Translations under genes and position numbers: made by a program | Notes under the pieces: model-generated | Told to the model about the DNA's origin: nothing | Database searches by the model: none | The model's input: the letters and a program-made list of their open reading frames with translations, nothing else | Shown: piece by piece, positions 8,554 through 16,101 of the stretch | Position numbering within the stretch: position 1 is the first letter of the stretch | Layout: every line of letters begins with the position of its first letter | NCBI GenBank assembly: GCA_034717495.1 | Contig: JAYELL010000051.1 | Location: forward strand, 1 to 64,000 | Source of the DNA: Chloroflexota bacterium | GTDB lineage: Bacteria; Chloroflexota; Anaerolineae; JAAEKA01 | DNA: 64,000 nt | Direction: 5' to 3'

Positions 8554-9585
8554 TCATGTCCGGGAAAGATTCCTTTCGAAGAATGCCATCTGGTCGGCAA
8601 CGCTGGCCTCGAAGTTTTCGCCCATGTAGACATCAAAGTGCCCAATGGGATAGCGTTGGAGTTCGGCCAGATCACCCAGGATCATGGCTGTCTCTTCGAC
8701 AGCACCGGCAGGCAACAGATCATCCTTCTCACAGATCTGCAGCAGGGTCGGGCAGCGAATTTCGTGGGCCTGTTTGATAGGCCTGTATTTGTCGCCGCGG
8801 ATGGCGGTTCGCGCACAGGCCTCGTTTATGTAACCGGGTGGGATGAACTGTTCAAAAGCATCCATTGCATCTGGCGTCGTCATCAGGGCGACGTTTCCCG
8901 GCTTGCCCACAACCGGTATCTTATGGGGCAACAGGCCAAGCCAGGATCGCGCCAGGTCCCGCTGGGCATGAACGGCGATACGAAGATCAACTCCAGCCCG
9001 TGAATAGGTTTTCTTCGCGGATACCAATCCATCTAATCCCGGGCACTGGGCGGCCATGCAGGCGATTCGATGATCCTGGGCCGCCGTCACGACCACGTGA
9101 CCGCCGCTCATCGACGTTCCCCAAAGGGCAATCCTTTCCGGATCGATCTCCCCGCGGCTTCGAGCGTACCGAACTGCAGCCGCGTAGTCTTCCAGTTGGT
9201 GTGGAATCCAGATCAACCCCCGCGGTTCACCGGCGCTCTCACCCCAGAAACGGTAATCAAATGCCAGAACGGCGAAACCGGCAGCCTGAAAGCGGGTTTC
9301 GTAGCGGTCGAGACCCATCGCCTTGGTCCCGCCCAGGCCATGCGCCATCACGATGCACGGCACCGGGGCTGTGATCCGTGGATGATTCCGTTCGATCAGG
9401 CTCCGCTTGGCCTCAATCGAATCGGGTAGCTTTTTTTTCAGCCACTCCAACTCCATCTTAAGCCGGCCGATCTGGTCGTACAGTTCCGATTGCAGTGCTT
9501 CTTGCTCTCGCTCTCGACGAGCTCCGTTCTGGTTGATGAATAGATTGCTTCCTCCTGCTATCAGCTGTCGCTTCCAGGCGCTCAC
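8554..9585 (-). pseudogene. IS3 transposase fragment fused in frame to alpha/beta hydrolase
   Basis: The 343-residue frame is a chimera. Residues 1-70 are an IS3-family OrfA/OrfB junction (VSAWKRQLIAGG in the upstream frame, SELYDQIGRLKMELEWLKKK, then SIEAKRSLIERNHPR), including an A8 run at 9438-9431 where such elements shift frame. From residue 72 on it is an alpha/beta hydrolase: CIVMAHGLGGTKAMG (oxyanion loop), LAFDYRFWGES, nucleophile GTSMSGG, a late Asp in CEKDDLLPAG and His in PIGHFDVYMG. Family members normally carry about 25-30 more residues of beta-strand before this loop, which appear to have been replaced by the IS sequence. The hydrolase core is complete, so a hybrid protein is possible, but without its own start or promoter it may be inactive. 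Confidence 0.75.
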
Positions 9586-9626
9586 CTGGTTCGGATGGAT
9601 ATCGTATCGACTAGCTCACGCACCGC

Positions 9627-9785
9627 CTAGCTCTCGCATCGTCTGCTGACGTGCTGGCGTAGCTCTCGCATCGTCTGCTGACGTGCTGGCGCAGCTAACT
9701 CGCTAACAGTCGCTATTCCCTTCGCAGCCTCTAGCGCCACCTGGAACTTGAACTCGGCGCTGTGCTGTCGACGTTTCTTGGACAT
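9627..9785 (-). pseudogene. IS3 OrfA N-terminal fragment, disrupted
   Basis: The frame starts MSKKRRQHSAEFKFQVALEA and continues KGIATVSELA, the usual helix-turn-helix start of IS3 OrfA, then reads into a duplicated 32-bp segment and stops after 52 residues. The expected continuation (YDIHPNQVSAWKRQL) is present just downstream in another frame. The gene is therefore broken by a small duplication plus frameshift and cannot supply OrfA. Confidence 0.7.
9629..9692. repeat. 32-bp tandem duplication inside IS3 orfA
   Basis: Two adjacent 32-base copies (9629-9660 and 9661-9692), each beginning AGCTCTCGCATCGTCTGCTG, differ only at their last base. A third degenerate start, AGCTCACGCACCG, lies just before them. 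The duplication shifts the orfA frame. Confidence 0.85.
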
Positions 9786-9865
9786 GAGATTGGCACCTCC
9801 ACGTGCTGATTATACTCGGTTTTCACACCTTAGCACGTGGTCCAGTTTTCGGGGCCAATTATAGG

Positions 9866-11017
9866 GTTAGGCGCAGTTATTATTTCTCCATTTATGGTTT
9901 TTCAGCCTCAACAATACAGTAAAACGGTTCAATATCAAGTTTCTCACCAAATTGAGTGTATTCTGTCATTTTCAATCCGCATTCTTTTAGGAATGATTCA
10001 ACTGCCGCTTTAGGATCATCTGACATATCTATACCAAATTTCGCAGGCTCTCCCATACTTTCTATCAAACTCATGTTTCTTTTAGCAATAAATGAATATT
10101 CACCTAAACTGTATGCTTTGGAATAAAAGTCTTGAGCAATGACACTTCCGTCTACACATAAATCAGCCATATCCTTTAGTGTTTCTTTGACAATATCAGC
10201 TTCTAAATACAAAGAAACGCTTTGCCAAAAGAACAAAGTCTTTTTTGTTTTGTCAAAACCAGTTTCTAAAAGTTTATCAGCCCAAGATTCGTTTGCATAA
10301 TCGACTGGGATATAGGTGATCCAATCATGCTTTATACCTGCTTTTTTCAATGTTTCAACTTTCACATTTAGTGTATTAACCTGGTCGAGTTCAAAAACCT
10401 TTACTTTTTTTCCTTTTGTAACTTTCAAGGCTATTAGATCAAAGCCAGCTCCAGGAAGGACAATCTGCTCCATTTCATCAACATATTTTTCCATTATCTT
10501 GTCAAACGTGACCACCCGGCTACCCGAAGTGGCAGCTAAGTTCGCCTCATCTGGTTCAGCAACTTTTGAAAGCCTGGTTTTAAAGCCAAATAACCGCTGG
10601 GAAATGATAAGCGCTCCCATAGTCGTCCACAAACCAAAATGTGATTCACATGGAAATTTTTTTGTAAATGCAACAGAAAGGGGATCCAGCCTGGTCTCAA
10701 GATAATGCATGAACCACCTAAATTGAAGCGCTTGACCTGCGGAGAAGGAGACACCCAGTTTCTTGCTATTTACCATTTCTTTGTACATTCCATCTACTAG
10801 TCCAACAATAAAAAAAGGAATGAAGATTATTTGAATCGGTATATAAAGAATGATTTGAAAAAGCTTAATTATGAAACGTAATATTCCGGGAAGCTGTTTT
10901 TTTTTGTTTTTATCTGTCATAAGATTCTTCTACACATGGACTTTCAAAGCTTTTTCGTGCCATAGAAGGCAAAAAAAACCGTCATCGACAAAATTCAGCA
11001 TAGCTATTGCGCCTAAC
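9866..11017 (-). mobile_element. Integron-type gene cassette candidate
   Basis: On the minus strand the segment begins with GTTAGGCGCA (11017-11008) and ends with TGCGCCTAAC (9875-9866), exact 10-bp reverse complements matching the integron core rule GTTRRRY...RYYYAAC. It holds one AT-rich gene in the proper orientation. The cassette model predicts that the 5' end of a cassette (TTRRRY) pairs with its own RYYYAA box, and it does over ten bases. The cassette's own attC is cut short by the IS3 end nine bases further on. A simple element with 10-bp inverted ends is the alternative. No integron integrase is in the window. Confidence 0.5.
9892..10920 (-). CDS. Leucine carboxyl methyltransferase-family (PPM) methyltransferase
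   Basis: The 342-residue protein fits the LCM/PPM S-adenosylmethionine methyltransferase family. It has VLPGAGFDLIALKV with the AdoMet glycine motif, VFELDQVNTLNVKVETL with the acidic ribose-binding residue, and LFFWQSVSLYLEADIV. Residues about 12-45 form a hydrophobic stretch (LFQIILYIPIQIIFIPFFIV), so it is probably membrane-tethered. Base composition is clearly AT-richer than all neighbours, a sign of recent transfer. It sits inside the integron-like cassette. The start is MTDKNKKKQ; only a weak AGAAG lies upstream. Its substrate is unknown; relatives methylate carboxyl or hydroxyl groups of small molecules or lipids. Confidence 0.8.
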   Translation of the reverse strand: MTDKNKKKQLPGILRFIIKLFQIILYIPIQIIFIPFFIVGLVDGMYKEMVNSKKLGVSFSAGQALQFRWFMHYLETRLDPLSVAFTKKFPCESHFGLWTTMGALIISQRLFGFKTRLSKVAEPDEANLAATSGSRVVTFDKIMEKYVDEMEQIVLPGAGFDLIALKVTKGKKVKVFELDQVNTLNVKVETLKKAGIKHDWITYIPVDYANESWADKLLETGFDKTKKTLFFWQSVSLYLEADIVKETLKDMADLCVDGSVIAQDFYSKAYSLGEYSFIAKRNMSLIESMGEPAKFGIDMSDDPKAAVESFLKECGLKMTEYTQFGEKLDIEPFYCIVEAEKP

Positions 11018-11074
11018 GGGAAAAGAGTTTCATGTGGCACAGGGCACACAAAGCGACAATCGACATCGTTAGGT
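11011..11074 (-). other. attC-like recombination site
   Basis: Read on the minus strand, the 64 bases open with ACCTAAC and close with GTTAGGC, fitting RYYYAAC and GTTRRRY. The outer boxes pair over seven bases (CCTAACG/CGTTAGG), and an inner imperfect stem forms between GCTTTGTGTG and CACATGAAAC around a short loop. Size and layout match short attC sites. This would be the attC of a cassette that preceded the methyltransferase cassette; no gene of that earlier cassette is recognisable. Confidence 0.45.
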
Positions 11075-11261
11075 CAGTGTTGGCTGCGGCTGTAGAGCCA
11101 TCGGGCCGGGAGCCGCCACATAAACTTTGGTTGAACTAAGCCGGGTTATGCGGCTGAGAACCGCTATTTGGACCTACGGCATACGAACCCGTTGGCAGGG
11201 GTCCGGTGACCTCTGGTGGCCACATTGAAATTATTGTAGCATCTGAGATGGCAGATGTCAA
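11075..11261 (-). promoter_or_regulatory. Strong promoter followed by a structured non-coding leader
   Basis: TTGACA at 11261-11256 and TACAAT at 11238-11233 are separated by exactly 17 bases. The spacer holds a short palindrome (CATCTG-N6-CAGATG), a possible operator. The roughly 150 bases downstream carry no convincing frame but several self-complementary pieces: GGACC/GGTCC, GCGG/CCGC and ACGGGTT/AACCCGG. The transcript would run into the attC-like site and the methyltransferase gene. I could not match the leader to a known riboswitch, SRP, RNase P or tmRNA signature. Confidence 0.5.
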
Positions 11262-11421
11262 CGCAAAGTTGGCGATCCGATTGATGTCATGAACCATGAA
11301 AGCCCTCTTTGCCAGAGAGTGTCAAGGTTCCCTGCTAGAGGAAATGATCGACAGACAGGACGAACCACAGGTCCTGGCTCAAGCAGTCAGCACCTGGCAA
11401 CAAATGGCGGTCAGAACAAGG

Positions 11422-11592
11422 TCATGAAAGCATGTTCCCAGGAGGACAGCGATAGACATGACCACCGAGAGTCTCTGTGCGACACTGCTCGATATTGCGC
11501 ATCGCTGCAAGGTGGCTGGGCAGCATGCGGTCACCGTACTTCTGGCGATAGGTGGATCCATGCTGGCGAAAGATCTCAGCCAGCTCTACCAT
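11422..11592 (-). pseudogene. IS91-family transposase, N-terminal fragment
   Basis: The 56-residue frame starts MVELAEIFRQHGSTYRQKYG and continues DRMLPSHLAAMRNIEQCRTE and TLGGHVYRC, the characteristic start of the IS91-type zinc-binding transposase. It ends before the CxxC cluster, and the HUH catalytic domain is absent. The ATG overlaps the stop of the tyrosine recombinase remnant, as in IS91-like elements that encode both proteins. Confidence 0.65.
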
Positions 11593-12030
11593 GACAGCCC
11601 ATCCATCACCCGCTCAATGGCTTCCATGGCCAAATCTTCCGATTTACGGGTCAGATGGGTGTAACGAGCAGTGGCCTTGATGGAGCTATGACCCAACCAA
11701 ATCTGGATCAGGCGCAGGTTGACCCCAGCTTCCAGCATATGTGTGGCCCAGGAGCCCTAAAGGAGGCTTCGCACTGACGCAACGTGTGGACGGTGGCGTG
11801 CTTTTGCATGCCGCTGGCCTGGACGGCCGCCCGGAGCGCCTTTTGCACGCTGCTCTCATGCACCGGTGCTTCAGCAGCGGACAAAGGCTGACCATGTCGC
11901 GGCGTTGTGGGAAAAAGCCATACCGCATGACGATACAGGGCCCAAAAGGACCGCAGCATTGACAAAGCGGGTTGCGGCAAGGGCACGTAGCGGTCTTTGT
12001 TTCCCTTTCCTTGTAAGATTGCAGCGGTAT
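11586..12030 (-). pseudogene. Tyrosine recombinase C-terminal fragment, frameshifted
   Basis: Two frames together restore a recombinase catalytic domain. The first gives KGNKDRYVPLPQPALSMLR and SGMQKHATVHTLR; after a frameshift near 11745-11765 the second gives THMLEAGVNLRLIQIWLGH and SSIKATARYTHLTRKSEDL, with the C-terminal His and the Tyr nucleophile. The N-terminal core-binding domain is missing and similarity begins abruptly near 12030. It was the partner of the IS91 transposase fragment that follows immediately. The protein cannot be functional as it stands. Confidence 0.7.
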
Positions 12031-12389
12031 TCTGTCAAGAAAAAAAAGACGGGAGGGGAGCAGAAATTCTCCGAAGAATCCCCAAGTTTCTTGCAGTACA
12101 AATGATCCCGAACAACGAGGATCACGGAGCACTCAATATGCCGCTCTTGACCCACCCCCCGGCCCCCTCCCAATCTGGGAGGGGGAGCGGTTGAGGTCTG
12201 CAGAGTAGCGTCATCCCGACTCCCCTCCCCGGTTCGGGGAGCCCTTCGCTGTCGCTCTGGGGGCTGCGCACGGGCTGGGGGAGGGGTCATAAGGGTCGCC
12301 CAACAGCTGCTTGTATGTGAGCTATCGCATCACCGTTGGCTGACTCTCCAGGAGCTCACAGCCAACATTGGCGCACACCGTCGCCTTGA
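12031..12389. repeat. Gene-free stretch with GC-rich palindromes
   Basis: No gene is seen. Between about 12150 and 12290 there are two perfect hairpins: CCCCCTCCC-AATCT-GGGAGGGGG (12163-12185) and CTCCCCG-GTT-CGGGGAG (12225-12241), followed by a GC-rich tail ending GGGGGAGGGGT. The pattern resembles dispersed palindromic intergenic repeats found near mobile elements. Confidence 0.6.
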
Positions 12390-13769
12390 CTAGCCGGCAG
12401 CGCCCCCTACCACTGGCACCCGGGCGAAATGGGCGGCGATAGTGACGCTGGCGGCGACCCATGCCGGCCCCGTTTCAATCTCCACCTGCCACCAGCTGGC
12501 ATCCTCGTTACGCCCCAGAATCGGCAGACTCTCATTGGACTCCATGCGACCAACAACCTCAAAGCCGATCCCAGGTCCACTGCGCACGTTGACCGGACCG
12601 CCACCCGAAAACACGGTCGGTTGATCGGTGTCAGCCCACGCGATGGGTGCGTCCAGCACCTTGTCGAAGAACTGCAGCGACCTGGCCATGGCTGCAGCGA
12701 AATTCCCGGAGATATTATGGTTATCGCCAGCGTAGGTGAACAACTCCACCGGCATGCCGGCTTCCTGGCCCTGCTCATATAGATGCTCTGAGAATTCAAC
12801 CGGCACTGACTTGTCCCCGCGCGCGTGATGCAACTGGATTGGTCCCGAGAGATCATCCAGGAAATGGTTGGCAGAGATCGCCTGCCAGAATTCGGGATTG
12901 CTCTGCGGTGAACCGTAGGGCCCTAACCAGCGAAAACGGGATCGCCCGCGCAGGCTGTTGGGATCGATGGTCGGCGTTGGCCCCCGTCGCCAACTCAGCA
13001 GCAGGTCCTCGTAGGCGCCTACCACCCCACCCCATATCACTCCTGCTTTGATGTCGTCCGTGGTGACCATGGAGCGAAGAGTGATCCAGCCGCCCATGGA
13101 ATGTCCCCACATGCCGATGCGCTGCCGATCCGCGTCAGGGAACTGCTTGAGTGACGCCACCGCGTTCAGGACATCAATCACATACGCCGGAGAATTGTAA
13201 GCACCGGAAGGCCGCCCCTCCGACCGATCATGTCCCCGGTAGTCTGGTCGAAAGACGATATAGCCGTTGCTGGCAAAACCATCGACGTAGGCCACGTAAC
13301 GTTCCGTAGTGCGATATTTACTTGGGGCAATGTAGCCATGGTTGAAAACGATCACGGGCCAACCGTTTTCCGGTTTCTGGCCGCGCGGTACCGTCAACAG
13401 CCCATACTGTTTCAACCTCTCTGAAGCATAGGAGGCAATATACCGATCGTAATTGCTGCCCGGCGCCAGTGTCTCCTCGATCACCAACCGGCTGCCCGGG
13501 TAGCTCTGTTGCCGCAGATATTCGATCGAGAGGGGATGAATCGGCGTCGGGGTTGGGCTGGGCGTATCGGTTGGCGTGGGCGAAACCGTTGGCGTCGACC
13601 TCCGCGTCGCCGTCGGGCTCGGTGTAGGCGCCGCCGCGGGGATCGATGTGGCGGTGGGTGCCAACACTGCCGTCCCGGTTGCCCAAGGGGTAGCAGAAGG
13701 CTGCTGCCGACCACCACACCCGACCAGGGCCACCACGAATCCAATCAACAATAAAATGCGACGCATCAA
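12390..13769 (-). CDS. Lipoprotein alpha/beta hydrolase with C-terminal SH3 domain
   Basis: The 459-residue protein has a lipoprotein signal (MMRRILLLIGFVVALVGC, lipid-accepting Cys at 18), then a Thr/Pro-rich tether to about residue 75. The hydrolase domain shows VIVFNHGYIAPSKY (oxyanion region), RPDYRGHDRSEG, nucleophile elbow GMWGHSMGGW, an acidic residue in HHARGDKSVPV and a late His in AGDNHNISG. Residues about 385-450 (NVRSGPGIGFEVVGRMESN and SWWQVEIETGPAWV) are a bacterial SH3 domain, likely to bind cell-wall or surface polymer. It is probably a surface esterase or peptidase of the dienelactone hydrolase/S9 type; the substrate is unknown. It follows the two-component genes on the same strand after a 100-bp repeat-filled gap. 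Confidence 0.82.
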   Translation of the reverse strand: MMRRILLLIGFVVALVGCGGRQQPSATPWATGTAVLAPTATSIPAAAPTPSPTATRRSTPTVSPTPTDTPSPTPTPIHPLSIEYLRQQSYPGSRLVIEETLAPGSNYDRYIASYASERLKQYGLLTVPRGQKPENGWPVIVFNHGYIAPSKYRTTERYVAYVDGFASNGYIVFRPDYRGHDRSEGRPSGAYNSPAYVIDVLNAVASLKQFPDADRQRIGMWGHSMGGWITLRSMVTTDDIKAGVIWGGVVGAYEDLLLSWRRGPTPTIDPNSLRGRSRFRWLGPYGSPQSNPEFWQAISANHFLDDLSGPIQLHHARGDKSVPVEFSEHLYEQGQEAGMPVELFTYAGDNHNISGNFAAAMARSLQFFDKVLDAPIAWADTDQPTVFSGGGPVNVRSGPGIGFEVVGRMESNESLPILGRNEDASWWQVEIETGPAWVAASVTIAAHFARVPVVGGAAG

Positions 13770-13796
13770 TCATCTACTCCGTCATGCCGACATGAT

Positions 13797-13869
13797 GTCA
13801 AGACGCAGAATTCTGACATTCTGACATTCCGACATTCTGATATTCTGACAAGCTGACATTCTGACATAG
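13797..13869. repeat. TGACATTC microsatellite
   Basis: About seven imperfect units of an 8-base motif (TCTGACAT) fill the gap between the histidine kinase stop and the hydrolase start. A similar ATGTCA-rich stretch lies at 32894-32941. Such a tract can vary in length and change spacing. Confidence 0.8.
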
Positions 13870-13871
13870 TG

Positions 13872-15224
13872 TCAGCCTGTATCCGCGGTCGGCAGCACAA
13901 TGCTAAACCGGGCTCCCGCACCAGGCACATTTTCCGCCAGAATGCTGCCTCCGTGGGCCTCGACAATCGATTTGGCAATAGCCAGACCAAGGCCCGACTC
14001 GCCGTTTCCCGTACGGGCCTCGTCGGCACGGTAGAAGCGTTTGAAGATATTAGGAAGGTGTTCCGGCTCAATACCGCTTCCGCTGTCCTGAACCGAAAGG
14101 ATCACGTTGTCGCCGCTGACCGAGCCAGACAGCAGGACCGTACCACCTTGCGCTGTATGACGCAGCGCATTGCTGACAAGGTTGCCCAACACCTGCGCCA
14201 TGCGGTCGGGATCCACGTCGATCAACGCCATATCCTGCGCCGCGCCAACCTGAAGCGTGATGCCATCGGCCGCAGCGTGCCCCCCGTAGGCCACCGCCGT
14301 ACGCTCCAATAGATCGACCGGCGCCGTAGGCCGTCGATGCAACGGCAGTTCCCCGGCATCGGCAAGAGAAAGGATCCGCAGATCATCGATCAGATGGCCC
14401 AACAGCCGCACCTCGCCGTGCATGGCATCGTACATCTCTGGCGAGCCATGCAGCTTGCCATCGGACAAGGCTTCCGTATAACCCATGATAACGCTGAGAG
14501 GAGTGCGCAGTTCGTGGGCAATGTCAGCGCTCATCTGGCGCCGTAACTGGCTGGCTCTGGCCAGATCCTGACTCATCTGATTGAAGGACTCGGCCAATTC
14601 ACCCAGTTCATCCTGGGTGCGCACCTGGACCTGATGGCCAAGTTCCCCCTGCGCGATCACTTTCGTCGCCGCTGTTAACTCTCGCACAGGCCCGGATATG
14701 CTGCGGGCCAGAATAATGCCAAGAATAAGAGCGATCAAAGCAGCTCCCATTGCACCGAAAATAACTGCCTCCCTTAACCGCCTGATAAAGTCAGCTTCCG
14801 GCGAACCTCGTGAAGCAAGTCGCGACGGGCCGTGATCCAGAAACAGAACCAAACCAATGACTTCGCCGTTATGCTTGATCGGGATTGACCTGGACGCCAT
14901 CTCCTGCCGCAGTTCGTGTCCCAGCATAGTGCGCGAAGCCGCCCACCGCACGACCCGGTTGGCATCGGCCAGGACAACGGGCCTGGTCGGTAACCGTAGC
15001 ACCGAGTTTCCGACCCCCTGCCAACTTCCATTCCGCTCGAAATAGTTTCCCAGGCGCTCAACCAAATCGACCTGATAGCGGTCCAGGACAAAGAGATCAA
15101 ACGCCTGTTGTGTGCGCAGTCCGACAAACGACGCGACCAGAACCGCGCCGGTCAGACCGACGATCAGAAAGGCCAGAGTGAGTTTGAAGGTCAGGGAACG
15201 CATGGTTGATTCAAGTAGCTTCAT
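13872..15224 (-). CDS. Sensor histidine kinase with HAMP domain
   Basis: The 450-residue protein has two membrane helices (about 12-34 and 153-173) flanking an extracytoplasmic sensor of about 115 residues, a HAMP linker (to about 225), and a kinase core. The phospho-acceptor is His237 in SADIAHELRTPLSVI; the ATP-binding domain shows VLGNLVSNALRHT (N box), DSGSGIEPEHLPNIFKRFYR (G1/F) and GESGLGLAI (G2). The layout is that of classical EnvZ/PhoR-type kinases. Its start overlaps the stop of the response regulator by four bases, so the two are a cognate pair. The signal is unknown; the adjacent secreted hydrolase and secreted repeat protein suggest an envelope cue. Confidence 0.92.
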   Translation of the reverse strand: MKLLESTMRSLTFKLTLAFLIVGLTGAVLVASFVGLRTQQAFDLFVLDRYQVDLVERLGNYFERNGSWQGVGNSVLRLPTRPVVLADANRVVRWAASRTMLGHELRQEMASRSIPIKHNGEVIGLVLFLDHGPSRLASRGSPEADFIRRLREAVIFGAMGAALIALILGIILARSISGPVRELTAATKVIAQGELGHQVQVRTQDELGELAESFNQMSQDLARASQLRRQMSADIAHELRTPLSVIMGYTEALSDGKLHGSPEMYDAMHGEVRLLGHLIDDLRILSLADAGELPLHRRPTAPVDLLERTAVAYGGHAAADGITLQVGAAQDMALIDVDPDRMAQVLGNLVSNALRHTAQGGTVLLSGSVSGDNVILSVQDSGSGIEPEHLPNIFKRFYRADEARTGNGESGLGLAIAKSIVEAHGGSILAENVPGAGARFSIVLPTADTG

Positions 15225-15904
15225 TCCGCCACAAAGCGATACCCAACCCCGTAGATTGTTTCGATATAACGAGGTTCACCGGGATTGGCTTCAATCTTGG
15301 ACCGCAGATTGCGTATATGAACATCGATCGTACGTTCGAATCCCTCATAATCGTCACCCTGCAACCGGTCGAGAAGATCACTGCGGGAAAATGCCCGGCC
15401 GGGAGCCGTCATGAAAACCGCCAGCAATTCGAACTCCGATGGGGTCAGTTCAACGCGACGGTCGTCCACGGTGACAAACCGGGTTTCCCGATCGAGCGTG
15501 ATATCTGCTGAGCGGAGGAGGTCACTCCGTAGCGATTGCCTGTCAACACGCCTGAATACAGCACGAATTCGAGCGGTCAGTTCGCGCATGCTGAAGGGTT
15601 TGCAAACATAATCGTCGGCACCAAGCTCGAGGCCCAGAACCTTATCACTTTCGGTAAGCTTTGCCGTCAGCATGATGACCGGCACATCCGCCTCCCGGCG
15701 ATAGGCCCGCATGAAATCAAATCCTCCCATTTCTGGCATCATCAGATCCAAAACAATGAGATCGGGTTTCTCATGGCGAGCCACAAACAGCGCCTCCTTG
15801 CCTGTCGCCGCCGTGACCACCCGGAAACTCTCCTGTTCCAGGTAAGCCTTCAGCATAACCCGCAGTTCTTTTTTGTCGTCGACGATCAGAATGGTCTTTA
15901 CCAT
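15221..15904 (-). CDS. OmpR/PhoB-family response regulator
   Basis: The 227-residue regulator has a receiver domain with phospho-acceptor Asp53 in IVLDLMMPEMGG, the acidic pocket IVDDKKE near the N-terminus, the conserved Thr in IMLTAKLTESD and Lys in CKPFSMRE. The C-terminal winged helix (RVELTPSEFELLAVF, ERTIDVHIRNLRSKI, ETIYGVGYRF) binds DNA. It overlaps the kinase gene by ATGA. Upstream, at 15919-15960, lies a copy of a GACGGCGG-type repeat seen elsewhere in the window; I see no clear promoter between it and the start. Confidence 0.94.
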   Translation of the reverse strand: MVKTILIVDDKKELRVMLKAYLEQESFRVVTAATGKEALFVARHEKPDLIVLDLMMPEMGGFDFMRAYRREADVPVIMLTAKLTESDKVLGLELGADDYVCKPFSMRELTARIRAVFRRVDRQSLRSDLLRSADITLDRETRFVTVDDRRVELTPSEFELLAVFMTAPGRAFSRSDLLDRLQGDDYEGFERTIDVHIRNLRSKIEANPGEPRYIETIYGVGYRFVAE

Positions 15905-16043
15905 GGCTAACTTCCAGAAGACGGCGGACGACAGACCGCAGACGGCGGTCAGCGGTCACCAGACATGCGTAACATCAGCTCCATAAGTCTACTGGTTGCG
16001 TGCCTGATGTCAAGTCGGGGCGCTTCCAGACACATGAACGCGA

Positions 16044-16076
16044 CCTGAAGCGTGGCAGACATTGCCACGCTTCAGG
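16044..16076. terminator. Perfect 14-bp hairpin after the secreted repeat protein
   Basis: Arms 16044-16057 (CCTGAAGCGTGGCA) and 16063-16076 pair exactly around GACAT. It lies 25 bp beyond the stop codon at 16102 of the minus-strand gene and before the response regulator gene, so it should separate the two transcripts. Confidence 0.75.
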
Positions 16077-16101
16077 CCATTGTTTCGGGGCCGACTGCTA
16101 C

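Larger units (their letters stand above)
9376..9857 (-). mobile_element. IS3-family insertion sequence remnant
   Basis: The left end at about 9857 reads TGGCCCCGAAAACTGGACCA on the minus strand, a typical IS3-family terminal repeat. It is followed by orfA (ATG at 9785, GGAGGT upstream) and by the orfA/orfB junction. The DDE catalytic domain of orfB and the right end are missing; similarity stops at about 9376 where hydrolase sequence begins. The element was therefore truncated by deletion or recombination into the hydrolase gene. Confidence 0.7.

Noticed and set aside
11075-11226. Known structured RNA (SRP, RNase P, tmRNA, common riboswitches)
   Set aside because: None of the invariant sequence words of these RNAs are present; I keep it only as an unassigned leader.
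11586-12030. Integron integrase for the adjacent cassette
   Set aside because: The recombinase fragment pairs with an IS91-type transposase, lies on the same strand as the cassette gene, and shows no integron-specific insert in the visible part.
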